NCBI GenBank assembly: GCA_964020155.1
Contig: OZ026549.1
Coordinates: forward strand, 1,226,133 to 1,290,132
Length of the DNA stretch: 64,000 nucleotides
Direction of reading: 5' to 3'
DNA from: Chondrilla cf. caribensis
Lineage: Eukaryota; Porifera; Demospongiae; Chondrillida; Chondrillidae
The stretch's first letter is position 1; each line of letters starts with the position of its first letter. The notes beneath the pieces are model-generated. The model did no database searches, was not told the DNA's origin, and worked only from the letters and a program-made list of their open reading frames with translations. The translations under genes and the position numbers were made by a program. Positions 42,101 to 52,484 of the stretch are shown piece by piece.

Positions 42101-43036
42101 TTATCTTGGAATCTTCGACATGCGATGGATGTCAGGAATCCTTCCACAACATATTACCTTTGTCAATTTGCCACGAACTGGCTTCAGAAAGATTAGAATC
42201 ATAATAGGAGTGGGGATCAATGATATCAGAGTAGCAGAGTTGACTATGAACACACCAGTAGAGTCAGAAACATACACACTATAATTCAATCCGGCTAGTC
42301 CAACAAGGTTGATAAGGTTACCAGCTACTAGAAAGAGGGTGAATTTTGCCATTCCCTTGTTGTAAGAGGACCCTTCTGCTATAGTGTTACGTCTAACATA
42401 ACACAAGACCACAATGGGGACCACAATACTGATGGTCAGAGGAGCGAGGCCTCCGAATATCACCCATATGGCTATGAATACATAACGTGCTTCTATAATG
42501 ATGTCAGCATCTAACGTCCTAGGAAAGCAAGCCACATCATCGTAATACTGAACAACAAATATAGGTGGGACCAGAATGTGAGTGTTTAGGAGTATAGACA
42601 CACACCAGATTAAAGCCAAGAATAGCACAATATGAAGAGTCTTCATTTCTTTCTTATTGTAGCGAACTATAAGCAAGACAACAATGGAGAATCCTGCCAG
42701 AGAGTACAGTCTAGCGATAGATCCTACAGACAATCCCCACACTAAGAATCTACAGAATCCCAAGTCTGGTGGAGGGAGAGATGTGAAGTTGAGAACTAGT
42801 CCAGATAGAATGAATCCAATTCCTATCAAGGAAAAAATCACTCCAGCAACAAGAAGATTGATGAGGAAAATTCTCACTGGCTTAGTCACGGAGTAAGCCA
42901 CACACAGAGCAGTGATAACGGTGAGATTCAGTACAATAGCAGTGATGACCATCAGAAGAAGTACAATCAAAAAGGCTCCAAACCCTGGTCCAGCCAGATT
43001 AGGATCATTGACACTACAGTTGGTACAGTTCTCCAT
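42101..43036 (-). CDS. R13: rhodopsin-like 7TM receptor, intact, short tail
   Basis: A 311-aa receptor with consensus TM1-TM5 (VGSIARLYSLAGF; VVQYYDDVACFPRTLDADII). The TM6-ECL3 is unusual: NLINLVGLAGLNYSVYVSDS followed by TGVFIVNSATLIS, replacing GQAVVALIVYVSEPPGVYLS. TM7 is IPTPIMILIFLKPVRGKLTK. The C-terminus stops early after RIPDIHRMSKIPR, about 16 residues short of R5. A stretch with AACTGTAGACCTACGTAGTT just downstream (about 42,072) is the untranslated remainder of the longer tail seen in R5, showing that a premature stop shortened it. Confidence 0.87.
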   Translation of the reverse strand: MENCTNCSVNDPNLAGPGFGAFLIVLLLMVITAIVLNLTVITALCVAYSVTKPVRIFLINLLVAGVIFSLIGIGFILSGLVLNFTSLPPPDLGFCRFLVWGLSVGSIARLYSLAGFSIVVLLIVRYNKKEMKTLHIVLFLALIWCVSILLNTHILVPPIFVVQYYDDVACFPRTLDADIIIEARYVFIAIWVIFGGLAPLTISIVVPIVVLCYVRRNTIAEGSSYNKGMAKFTLFLVAGNLINLVGLAGLNYSVYVSDSTGVFIVNSATLISLIPTPIMILIFLKPVRGKLTKVICCGRIPDIHRMSKIPR

Positions 43037-43091
43037 AGTTAGACCGATGACAAATAAAGGTCCATGTCTAATATATACACACAGTCACTCC

Positions 43092-43115
43092 AGAGTTGCC
43101 ACATGGAAGAGGAAG
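43092..43115 (-). promoter_or_regulatory. upstream box variant of R13
   Basis: GCCACATGGAAGAGGAAGTG then ACATCA: the same ETS-like plus CRE-like core, with GAGGAAGTG in place of CAGGAAGTG. It begins about 56 bp upstream of the R13 ATG. Relatives are at 46,243 and 50,269 (CRE-like half lost) and near 62,155. Confidence 0.48.
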
Positions 43116-43365
43116 TGACATCACTGCACTCTCACACATGTAGTCATGCAGTATGAAGGTGAACATGTGGGAGTTAGTACAGTTCTACTTAAGTAGTTAG
43201 ACTCATATTCAATTGCCTATAATTCGAAGGTCACGTGATAGGAACAGGAATAAAATGAAAACAGGAAGTGATATCACATGACATGTCTTACACAACACAA
43301 GACTGCAAATGAAGACTTCATTATAAAAACTGTCAGAAGCTTATGAACACAAACATCAAGATGAG

Positions 43366-43366
<1 letters not shown>

Positions 43367-43437
<71 letters not shown>

Positions 43438-43478
43438 GTGCGTGTGTGCATGTGTGTGTGCTTGTGTGTGTGTGTGCA
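43367..43478. repeat. TG microsatellite upstream of R13
   Basis: About 65 bp pure TG, then interrupted TG with GCGTGTGTGC, 331 bp upstream of the R13 ATG. Confidence 0.95.
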
Positions 43479-43629
43479 TTCAAATACAAATCATGGATAT
43501 ATACAACAGTTCCATAGTACAAACAAAAACTACATGCTGTAAGGTGAATTGATCACAATGTGCACATGTATTGGGAATAAACAAAGTATTATCACACAGC
43601 TATCATCTACTCAAACACTGTTTATCATG

Positions 43630-44064
43630 TTACATGTTTCTGTTATTATCCACAACTGTAGGTCCACTTCTGTCTGTGGAGGTGGGTGCTTTTGTGAAGC
43701 AAGGAATGGGAAGATTTCTTGTACAACTTATCACCTTGGTCACCTCAATGCAAACTGGTTTCGCGAAGATTTGAATCACAATAGGAGTGGGGATCAAGAA
43801 TATCAGACCAGCAGAGTAGGACAGGTACACACCGGGAGGTTCAGAGACATACACAAGGAGAGCCACTACAGCTTGCAATTGACCGACAAGGTTGATGAGG
43901 TTATCAGCTTTTGCTATTCCCTTGTTGTAAGAGGATTCTTAACATAGCACAAGACCACAATGGGGACCAAAATACTGATGGCCAGAAGAGTGGCTTCCAA
44001 ATATCATCCATATGCTGTGGATACATAACGTACTTCTTTAATGATGTCGGCATCTAATGTCCTT
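43630..44064 (-). pseudogene. P8: receptor 3' half with several deletions
   Basis: The last 82 codons (from TM6 QAVVALLVYVSEPPGVYLSY to the tail STDRSGPTVVDNNRNM) are open. Upstream the frame is broken: an added CAATTG after CAGCTTG, loss of about 18 bases in TM6 (GGTTATCAGCTTTTGCTATT), loss of the VRRNTIAE region (AGGATTCTTAACATAGC), and small losses in TM5. Homology ends in ECL2 at about 44,064. The tail matches R15-R17, so this is a dead member of that subgroup. Confidence 0.87.
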
Positions 44065-44667
44065 CCCAAAGGAAAACACTAGCTGTTATCACTGTGGTAA
44101 GTATGTAACTAAAAATACAGGCTTGGTACATATGTTCATGGATGGGAGCTCTAGCCTAGCATGCTTGTTTACTCAGATGCCGACATTACATTATGCACAT
44201 CATACAGGGTTGTCTTCTGCTACGTATGAAAATTTCCACCAAAATGATACACAAATCTACCATACCAACACTGTATATATGTCAGGTAGAATACTATAGA
44301 GATAGGCTCCCCACTCACTAAAAGTGTGTGGTTCGGAATCATAGTAACTCTGGTTAAAACATGATATGGAAGACTCAATGCATCCAATTAGGATCACTTG
44401 CATTCAAATGTTACTCCTTGGCATTTCGAAATTGGACATTTTAATAGCGTATCACAAATAATGAATTCACTATTGCTGCGTAGGTGTAGCAACACATAAT
44501 ATGACAACCGTTATACATCAAGAGTAACAATAGGTACATTGAAATAAAACTAACCATTGATACACAAACAGAAAACAAATTTTAAAGGAAATGTAGCTGT
44601 TTTGAATTTGAGGAATTTGGAACTTATAACAAACATCAACTTCAATCTTCACTTCAGTTGAACTCAT
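44065..44667. other. intergenic, no gene seen
   Basis: A diverged copy of the ACTGGCTTAGTACATACATG spacer block (about 44,120-44,215), then AT-rich sequence. Confidence 0.45.
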
Positions 44668-45567
44668 TCAGTGAGATTCTTGACGCATATCCTTTGTCAT
44701 TTTGGCACAAACTGGTTTCAAAATGCTTAGAGTTATAATGGGAGTGGGGATCGCGGATATCATACCAGCAGAGTAGGACAGGTACACGCCAGATGGTTCA
44801 GAGATATACACAAGGAGAGCCACTACAGCTTGACCAATAAAGTTGATAAAGTTACCAGCTACTACAATGAGGGCGAATTTTGCTATCCCCCTTTTATAAG
44901 AGAATACTTCTGCTATAGTGTTACGTCTAACATAGCACAAGACCACAATGGGGACCACAATACTGATGGTCAGAGGAATGAGGCCCCCAAATATCACCAA
45001 TATGGCAGAGAATACATAACCTACTTCTTTAAGGTCAGAATCCAATGTCCTCGGAAAACAAGACACACCATCATAATACTGAACAGCATATAAAGATGGG
45101 ACCAGAACGTAGGTGTTAAGGAGTATAGTCACACACCAAATAAAAGCCAAGAATATCACAATATGAAGAGTCTTCATTTCTTTCTTGTTGTAGCGAACTA
45201 TAAGCAAGACAACAATAGAGAATCCTGCCAGAGAGTACAGTCTAGCAATCGATCCTACAGAATATCCCCACACTAAGAATCTACAGAATCCCAAGTCTGG
45301 TGGAGGGAGAGATGTGAAGTTGAGAACTAGACCAGATAGAATGAATCCAATACTTATCAACGCTAAAAGCGCTCCAGCAACAAGAAGGTTGATGAGGAAA
45401 ATTCTCACTAGCTTAGTCACAGAGTGAGCCACACACAGAGCAGTGATAACGATGAGATTCAGTAGAATAACAGTGACAGCCACCAATAGTACAAGGATCA
45501 AAAAGGCTCCAAACCCTGGTCCAGCCAGATTAGGACCATTGACACTACAGTTGGTACAGTTCTCCAT
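44668..45567 (-). CDS. R14: rhodopsin-like 7TM receptor, intact, shortest tail (299 aa)
   Basis: TM1 is VAVTVILLNLIVITALCVAH. TM2-TM3 are consensus. ECL2 has VSCFPRTLDSDLKEVGYVFS, with one residue missing (no II), followed by AILVIFGGLIPL. The TM5-TM6 loop is EVFSYKRGIAKFALIVVAGN with Phe and Lys changes. TM7 ends IPTPIITLSILKPVCAKMTK: the FMKPVR stretch of helix 8 is altered, and the protein stops after DMRQESH, with no Ser/Thr-rich tail. A tail without phosphorylatable residues could change desensitisation; this is inference. The 5' flank (TATACATACAATACATATAG) is nearly identical to that of R15. Confidence 0.86.
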   Translation of the reverse strand: MENCTNCSVNGPNLAGPGFGAFLILVLLVAVTVILLNLIVITALCVAHSVTKLVRIFLINLLVAGALLALISIGFILSGLVLNFTSLPPPDLGFCRFLVWGYSVGSIARLYSLAGFSIVVLLIVRYNKKEMKTLHIVIFLAFIWCVTILLNTYVLVPSLYAVQYYDGVSCFPRTLDSDLKEVGYVFSAILVIFGGLIPLTISIVVPIVVLCYVRRNTIAEVFSYKRGIAKFALIVVAGNFINFIGQAVVALLVYISEPSGVYLSYSAGMISAIPTPIITLSILKPVCAKMTKDMRQESH

Positions 45568-46146
45568 AGTTAGACTGACCATAAAACGGATACAGAGTGA
45601 CAATATACATACAATACATATAGGTGAAGGATATCATGTGACAGGAACAGGAAATCATCATGACAGGTACACACAGGAAGAATACAGTGAAACCTCTCTA
45701 ATCCGACACTCAATGGGACCCGAGAATAGTGTTGAATTAGGAGGTTGTTGGATTATGGAGTGCCTCTTGCCATACTTATGTATGGTGACTTTACCTCATA
45801 TAATGGGCAGATTAGAGAGAATGTTGGATTATAGAGGTGTCGGATTGACAAGGTTTCACTGTATGGTGTTATCATAGAGTGAGAAACACCCTTGAATCAT
45901 TGTTGAAAGGCCCTGATTCAAGAATGATGCATTGAAACTCATTGAAACATATCGATTTTCAACAATGCTTGAATAGTGATTTGATCTTCAATGGAACTGA
46001 TACCTTGTGATGGAGGGTCACCGTACACACACCAATAATATCAGATGAAACACCTTTCAAAATAAGGAATCTTCTGACGAAAATAACATGTTCGTTAATA
46101 TTGTGTGTGTGTGCGTGTTGTAGTGCAGTATGTGCTTTTTAAACAA
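45568..46146. other. R14 upstream flank, first part of the tandem duplication
   Basis: Left copy of a segment repeated at about 49,592-50,171 with very few differences. It includes the 177-bp element and AATATTGTGTGTGTGTGCGT. Confidence 0.7.
45685..45861. mobile_element. Tigger/pogo-like 177-bp element, copy 1
   Basis: Ends CAGTGAAACCTCTCTAATCC and the inverse AAGGTTTCACTG, with TA on each side (45683-45684, 45862-45863). Termini of the CAGTxGAAACCTC kind and TA targets are typical of the pogo/Tigger branch. The R4 upstream flank has the same surrounding bases without it (about 13,826-13,835), confirming insertion. Confidence 0.8.
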
Positions 46147-46165
46147 TAGTTGGTACAGTTCTCCA
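46147..46165 (-). pseudogene. receptor start relic (six codons)
   Basis: AGTTGGTACAGTTCTCCAT is the antisense of MENCTN. Nothing of the body follows, yet a receptor-type 5' flank (TAGTTGGACTAATAACTAAT) and an upstream-box variant (46,243-46,264) are present: a gene body lost next to a kept promoter. The duplicate is at 50172-50190. Confidence 0.65.
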
Positions 46166-46446
46166 TAGTTGGACTAATAACTAATAAATTAAATAACAGA
46201 CAAAGGTCAATGTCTAATATATGCACAGAGCTACCACAGAGTTGCCACATGGAAGAGGAAGTGTAATTATTGCACTCTCACACACGTATTCATGCAGTAT
46301 CATGGTGAACTCGTGGAGTTAGTACAGCTGACACAGTTCTACATAGCTAGACTCGTATTCAATTACCTACAACTATAATCTGAAGACCATATGACAGGAA
46401 CAGGAAGTAAATGAAGACAGGAAGTGATATCACTTGACATGTCTTA

Positions 46447-46518
46447 TACCCCGTTTACACTAGCCAAGTTCAGGTGTGAAAGCCACAAGAACTGGGCTTG
46501 GACCAGTTTTTGTGGTTA
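46447..46518. other. 72-bp insertion present only in the left duplicate
   Basis: Interrupts GACATGTCTTA-CACAACACAAG, which is continuous at 43,281 and nearly so at 50,461. It begins TACCCCGTTTACACTAGCCA and has an internal short inverted repeat (CCAAGTTC with GAACTGGGCTTGG). No target duplication beyond TA. A short transposon derivative is likely. Confidence 0.55.
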
Positions 46519-46592
46519 CACAACACAAGATTGCAAAATAAGACGTCATTATAAAATGTCAAAAACTTATGAACAAAACATCAAGATGACGA

Positions 46593-46596
<4 letters not shown>

Positions 46597-46650
<54 letters not shown>

Positions 46651-46721
46651 GTGTGTGTGCGTGCGTGCGTGTGTGTGTGTGTGTGTGTATGTGTGTGTGT
46701 GTGTGTTGTGTGCGTGCGTGC

Positions 46722-46772
<51 letters not shown>

Positions 46773-46820
46773 GTGTGCGTGCGCGCGCGCGCGCGTGTGT
46801 GCATGCGTGCGTGTGTGTGT
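46597..46820. repeat. TG microsatellite with GC-rich interruptions
   Basis: About 220 bp of TG with TTGTGTG joins and GCGCGCGCGCGCG near 46,785, a mixture prone to left-handed (Z) DNA. The duplicate copy at 50,544 is 70 bp shorter. Confidence 0.95.
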
Positions 46821-47202
46821 TAGGAAATTAGGAAAATGTATTTCAATGTTACGAAACTTTCTTAGCAAATATGATATCGTATACATTTGGTGTCTCATTC
46901 AGATGTATACATTTGGTGTCAGGTAACTAGTTTGAATCACCATAGTAGTTCATGTACAATTACACAGAGGTTCAAGTAGCTGTAATTTTAAACTTTTTCA
47001 AAGGATAAACAGCATTCAACGAATCCTATCAGTTGGTACAACTACATATCGAACAACACCACTTAATACACACATACCAAACACAATTACAACTTGGTGT
47101 AAAGTCAATCCAATCACACTATTTACTGTGAGTCTGGGAGTATCACTGGGTTTGTTAAAGACAGTTCAAAGGCTTGCACATTAATAACATTATTGTATAA
47201 AC
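46821..47202. other. intergenic, part of the tandem duplication
   Basis: Matches 50,693-51,053. No gene. Confidence 0.55.
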
Positions 47203-47571
47203 TTAGTCACTTGGTTTCACAAAGATTAGAATCATAATAGGAGTGGGGATCAAGGATATCAGACCAGCAGAGTAGGACAGGTACACACCAGATGGTTCAG
47301 AGACATACACAATGAAAGCCACTACAGCTTGACCAACAAGGTTGATGAGGTTACCAGCTACCAGGAAGAGGGTGAATTTTGCTATTCCCTTGTTGTAAGT
47401 GGACTCTGCTACTATAGTGTTATGTCTAACATAGTACAAGACCACAATGGGGACCACAATACTGATGGTCAGAGGAGTGAGGCCTCCAAATATCACCCAT
47501 ATCGCAATGAATACATAACGTATTTGGACGATGATATTGGCATCTAATGTCCTAGGAAAGCAAGCCATACT
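47203..47571 (-). pseudogene. P9: receptor lacking TM1-TM4 (left duplicate)
   Basis: Open from ECL2 (ACFPRTLDANIIVQIRYVFI) through TM5, TM6 and TM7 to IFVKP, but everything before the ECL2 Cys is missing, replaced by unrelated AT-rich DNA. An 11-bp deletion (AGCACAAACTG, present in the right duplicate) changes the end to KPSD and stop. The R-to-H change in CYVRH and VAESTYNKG in the loop are shared with P10. Confidence 0.85.
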
Positions 47572-48610
47572 AGTAATTATAGAGAACAGCAAAAACATTA
47601 TACATAACATGTTCTGAACTAGATGGCTAAATTTTGATTAAGCCTCAACCTGAATATTCAACTGTTTCATCACTTATATCAGGTTTTAACAGTAAACATA
47701 TGTGTTTACTGTTCAAGCTATTTTCAAAGGATAAACGGTGAACATACATGTTTACTGTTGAAACCTGTCAATCCAAATAATTCCTTGAAACAGCCGAAAC
47801 TTGGGGAGGTGTTAATTATGTTCAGGCATGTTTTGAATAAATTCCAGCTGCTGGCTATATGAATAACAACCAAAGTCAGCTTGGGTCCCACATAATCCCA
47901 GAGAATCTTGTGATCTTACATAAATGTTGCTTGTTGACTAAAAGCCAAAATTTGGGTTTTTGTCAACTCCCCAAATTTGGGTTTTTATGCATACCCAAGA
48001 ATTGTGTGTTTACTGTTAATATTCAAAACAGTTTACATAAAATTACAGTGAAACAGTAAATAGTTAAGGACTGTTGAAATAGAATTTAACGACATATTTC
48101 AGAACATGTTACATATAAACGGGAAGTACTCACACACATACATATTTAAGCAAAATTGCTTAAGTCTTACATGGAATGTTGGCATGCTCATAATCAGGTT
48201 AAATGTGAACATTTTACGTAGCCTTCCACATCCATACAGTGATGGTTTGATGTTCAATAGCTTGAAGCTGAAACATCAATTTACAAAGAATGTATAGTTA
48301 CATCAATATGTTGGATATTTATAATTGAACATATAATCTTCAGGCTTTATTGAAGTCGAACTGCTGTTTAACTTAATCCAAACATTTTCCATTACGAGCT
48401 GTGCAACACATGATGAATACATCAGATTTCATTTCATTGAAATACAAGTCATGGATATGTGTACAACAATACCATAGTACAAACAAAACCTACATGCTGT
48501 AAGGTGAATTGATCACATTGTGCACGTGCATTGGGAATAAGCAAAGTATTATCACACAACTATCATCTACTTGCTGCTATCATCTACGTACTCACACATT
48601 GTTTATCATG
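47572..48610. other. spacer with clustered GTTTACTGTT motifs
   Basis: Contains AACAGTAAACA-TATG-TGTTTACTGTT, an 11-bp inverted repeat (47688-47713), and further copies of TGTTTACTGTT or its inverse near 47,748, 48,007 and 48,050. GTAAACA/TGTTTAC is the forkhead core. The cluster is retained in the right duplicate. No gene supported. Confidence 0.5.
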
Positions 48611-49591
48611 TTACATGTTTCTGTTATTATCCACAGCTGTAGTCCCACTTCTGTCTGTTGAGGAGGGTGATTTTGTGAAGCAAGGAATGGGAAATTTCCT
48701 TGTACAACTTATCACCTTGGTTACCTCAATGCGAATTGGTTTCATGAAGAATAGAATCATAATAGGAGTGGGGATCAAGGATATCATACCAGCAGAGTAG
48801 GTCAGGTACACACTGGGAGGCTCAGAGATATGTATAATGAGAAGCACTAGAGCTGGACTAACAAGATTGAAGAAATCAGCCACTACAAAGAGGGTGAATT
48901 TCGCCATTCCCTCGTTGTAAGATGATCCTTCTGCTATAGTGTTACGTCTAACATAGCACAGCACCACAATGGGGACCACGATACTGATGGTCAGAGGAGT
49001 GAGGCCTCCAAATATCACCCATATGGCAATGAATACATAACGTACTTCTTTAATGATGTCAGCATCTAATGTCCTTGGAAAGCAAGCCACATCATCGTAA
49101 TACTGAACAGCATACATAGGTGGGACCAGAATGTAAGTGTTCAAGAGTATAGTCACACACCAGATCAAAGCCAAGAATACCACAATATAAAGAATTTTCA
49201 TTTCTTTCTTATTGTAGCAAACTATAAGCAAGACAACAATAGAGAATCCTGTCAGAGAGTACAGTCTAGCCATAGATCCTACAGACAATCCCCACACTAA
49301 GAATCTACAGAATCCCAAGTCTGGTGGAGGGAGAGATGTGAAGTTCAGAACAAGACCAGATAGAATGAATCCAATTCCTATCAAGGCTACGATCACTCCA
49401 GCAACAAGAAGGTTGATGAGGAATATTCTCATTAACTTGTTCACAGAGTGAGCCACACACAGAGCAGTGATGATGGGGATATCCAGTACAATAGCAGTGA
49501 TGACCACCAAAAGAATTAGGAGTAATAAGGCTCCAAACCCTGGTCCACCAAGATTAGGATCATTGACACTACAGTTGGTACAGTTCTCCAT
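48611..49591 (-). CDS. R15: rhodopsin-like 7TM receptor, intact frame but VCY at TM3
   Basis: A 326-aa receptor with an undamaged frame in which the TM3 Arg is Cys (LLIVCYNKKEMKILYIVVFL). This Arg is the most conserved residue of class A receptors and central to G-protein coupling. TM6 differs as a block: KFTLFVVADFFNLVSPALVL, then LIIHISEPPSVYLTYSAGMI, shared with R16 but not others. TM7 is IPTPIMILFFMKPIRIEVTK. ECL2 is consensus. The tail KFPIPCFTKSPSSTDRSGTT has the P8/R16/R17 pattern. The 5' flank is a copy of that of R14, including the inserted 177-bp element, so promoter and body may have different histories. Confidence 0.86.
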   Translation of the reverse strand: MENCTNCSVNDPNLGGPGFGALLLLILLVVITAIVLDIPIITALCVAHSVNKLMRIFLINLLVAGVIVALIGIGFILSGLVLNFTSLPPPDLGFCRFLVWGLSVGSMARLYSLTGFSIVVLLIVCYNKKEMKILYIVVFLALIWCVTILLNTYILVPPMYAVQYYDDVACFPRTLDADIIKEVRYVFIAIWVIFGGLTPLTISIVVPIVVLCYVRRNTIAEGSSYNEGMAKFTLFVVADFFNLVSPALVLLIIHISEPPSVYLTYSAGMISLIPTPIMILFFMKPIRIEVTKVISCTRKFPIPCFTKSPSSTDRSGTTAVDNNRNM

Positions 49592-50171
49592 AGTTAGACT
49601 GACCATAAAACAGATATTGAGTGACAATATACATACAATACATATAGGTGAAGGATATCATGTGACAGGAACAGGAAATCATCATGACAGGTACACACAG
49701 GAAGAATACAGTGAAACCTCTCTAATCCGACACTCAATGGGACCCGAGAATAGTGTTGAATTAGGAGGTTGTTGGATTATGGAGTGCCTCTTACCATACT
49801 TATGTATGGTGACTTTGCCTCATATAATGGGCGGATTAGAGAGAATGTTGGATTATAGAGGTGTCGGATTGATGAGGTTTCACTGTATGGTGTTATCACA
49901 GAGTGAGAAACACCCTTGAATCATTGTTGAAAGGCCCTGATTCAAGAATGATGCATTGAAACTCATTGAAACATATCGATTTTCAACAATGCTTGAATAG
50001 TGATTTGATCTTCAATGGAACTGATACCTTGTGATGGAGGGTCACCGTACACACACCAATAATATCAGATGAAACACCTTTCAAAATAAGGAATCTTCTG
50101 ACGAAAATAACATGTTCGTTAATATTGTGTGTGTGTGCGAGTTGTAATGCAGTATGTACTTTTTAAACAAT
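49592..50171. other. R15 upstream flank, right copy of the tandem duplication
   Basis: Nearly identical to 45,568-46,146, including position and content of the 177-bp element. No gene. Confidence 0.7.
49709..49885. mobile_element. Tigger/pogo-like 177-bp element, copy 2
   Basis: Same termini, length and TA flanks (49707-49708, 49886-49887) as copy 1, and the same position relative to the duplicated sequence. It moved by segmental duplication, not by a second transposition. Confidence 0.8.
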
Positions 50172-50190
50172 AGTTGGTACAGTTCTCCAT
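50172..50190 (-). pseudogene. receptor start relic (six codons), right duplicate
   Basis: Same MENCTN antisense remnant as 46147-46165, 4.0 kb away. Confidence 0.65.
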
Positions 50191-50541
50191 AGTTGGACTA
50201 ATTACTAATTTATTAAATAACAGACAAAGGTCAATGTCTAATATATGCACAGAGCTACCACAGAGTTGCCACATGGAAGAGGAAGTGTAATTATTGCACT
50301 CTCACACACGTATTCATGCAGTATCATGGTGAACTCGTGGAGTTAGTACAGTTGACACAGTTCTACATAACTAGACTCGTATTCAATTACCTACAACTAT
50401 AATCTGAAGGCCATATGACAGGAACAGGAAGTAAATGAAGACAGGAAGTGATATCACTTGACATGTCCACAACACAAGATTGCAAAATAAGACTTCATTA
50501 TAAAATGTCAAAAACTTATGAACAAAACATCAAGATGATGA

Positions 50542-50543
<2 letters not shown>

Positions 50544-50596
<53 letters not shown>

Positions 50597-50609
50597 GTGT
50601 GTTGTGTGC

Positions 50610-50675
<66 letters not shown>

Positions 50676-50693
50676 ATGTGTGCGTGTGTGTGT
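50544..50693. repeat. TG microsatellite
   Basis: About 150 bp of TG with few interruptions, the counterpart of 46597-46820. The length difference between duplicates shows rapid change since the duplication. Confidence 0.95.
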
Positions 50694-51053
50694 TAGGAAA
50701 TTAGGAAAATGTATTTCAATGTTATGAAACTTTCTTAGCAAATATGATATCGTATATATTTGGTGTCTCATTCAGATGTATACATTTGGTGTAAGGAAAC
50801 TAGTTTGAATCACCATAGTAGTTCATGTACAATTACACAGAGGTTCAAGTAGCTGTAATTTTAAACTTTTTCAAAGGATAAACAGCATTCAATAAATCGT
50901 ATCAGTTTGTACAACCACATATGGAACAACACCACTTAATACACACATACCAAACACAATTACAACTTGGTGTAAAATCAACCCAATCACACTATTTACT
51001 GTGAGTCTGAGAGTATCACTGGGTTTGTTATAAAGGCTTGCACAATAATAACA
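50694..51053. other. intergenic, right copy of the tandem duplication
   Basis: Matches 46,821-47,202. No gene. Confidence 0.55.
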
Positions 51054-51446
51054 TTATTGTATAAACTTAGTCACTTGAGCACAAACTGGTTTCACAAAGA
51101 TTAGAATCATAATAGGAGTGGGGATCAAGGATATCAGACCAGCAGAGTAGGACAGGTACACACCAGATGGTTCAGAGACATACACAATGAGAGCCACTAC
51201 AGCTTGACCAACAAGGTTGATGAGGTTACCAGCTACCAGGAAGAGGGTGAATTTTGCTATTCCCTTGTTGTAAGTGGACTCTGCTACTATAGTGTTATGT
51301 CTAACATAGTACAAGACCACAATGGGGACCACAATACTGATGGTCAGAGGAGTGAGGCCTCCAAATATCACCCATATCGCAATGAATACATAACGTATTT
51401 GGACGATGATATTGGCATCTAATGTCCTAGGAAAGCAAGCCATACT
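51054..51446 (-). pseudogene. P10: receptor lacking TM1-TM4 (right duplicate)
   Basis: Same 5'-truncated receptor as P9 with the same junction before ACFPRTLDANII. It keeps the 11 bases lost in P9, so it extends through KPVCAQVTKFIQ before a stop. The truncation predates the segmental duplication; the 11-bp loss in P9 came after it. Confidence 0.85.
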
Positions 51447-52484
51447 AGTAATTATAGAGAACAGCAAAAACATTATACATAACATGTTCTGAACTAGATG
51501 GCTAAATTTTGATTAAGCCTCAACCTGAATATTCAACTGTTTCATCACTTATATCAGGTTTTAACAGTAAACATATGTGTTTACTGTTCAAGCTATTTTC
51601 AAAGGATAAACGGTGAACATACATGTTTACTGTTGAAACCTGTCAATCCAAATAATCCCTTGAAACAGCCGAAACTTAGGGAGGTGATAATTATGTTCAG
51701 GCATGTTTTGAATAAATTGAAGTTGCTCATCATCTGAATAACAACCAAAGTCAGCTTGGGTCCCACATATTCCCAGAGAATCTTCTGATCTTACATAATT
51801 GTTGCTTGTTTTGTGTCTGTAACAATAGCCAAAATTTGGGTTTTTGTTAACTCCCTTATTTAATTTGGGTTTTTATGAATACCCAAGAATTGTGTGTTTA
51901 CTGTTAATATTCAAAACAGTTTACACTAAATTACAGTGAAACAGTAAATAGTTAAGGACTGTTGAAATAGAATTTAACGACATATTTCAGAACATGTTAC
52001 ATATAGACGGGAAGTACTCACACACATACATATTCATGCAAAATTGCTTAAGTCTTACACGGAATGTTGGCATGATCATAATCAGGGTTAAATGTGAACA
52101 TTTTACGTAGCCTTCCACATCCATACAGTGATGGTTTGATGTTCAATAGCTTGGAGCTGAAACATCAATTTACAAAGGATGTATAGGTACATCAATATGT
52201 TGGATATTTATAATCGAACTTATAATCTTCAGGCTATATTGAAGTGGAACTGCTGTTTAATTTAATCCAAATATTTACTGTAACAGTTACAAATCGTGCA
52301 ACACATGATGAATACATCAGATTTCATTATATTCAAATACAAGTCATGGATATGTGTACAACAGTTCCATAGTACAAACAAAACCTACATGCTGTAAGGT
52401 GAATTGATCACATTGTGCACGTGTATTGGGAATAAGCAAAGTATTATCACACAACCATCATCTACTTACACATTGTTTATCATG
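51447..52484. other. spacer, right copy, with GTTTACTGTT cluster
   Basis: Counterpart of 47,572-48,610; the inverted forkhead-like pair is at 51,563-51,588. Substitutions and small indels (for example around 51,715-51,850) show more divergence here than in the R14/R15 flanks. No gene. Confidence 0.5.

Noticed and set aside
42901..43118. Introns within receptors
   Set aside because: Each intact receptor is one open frame from MENC to a tail stop at the expected length, so no splicing is needed.
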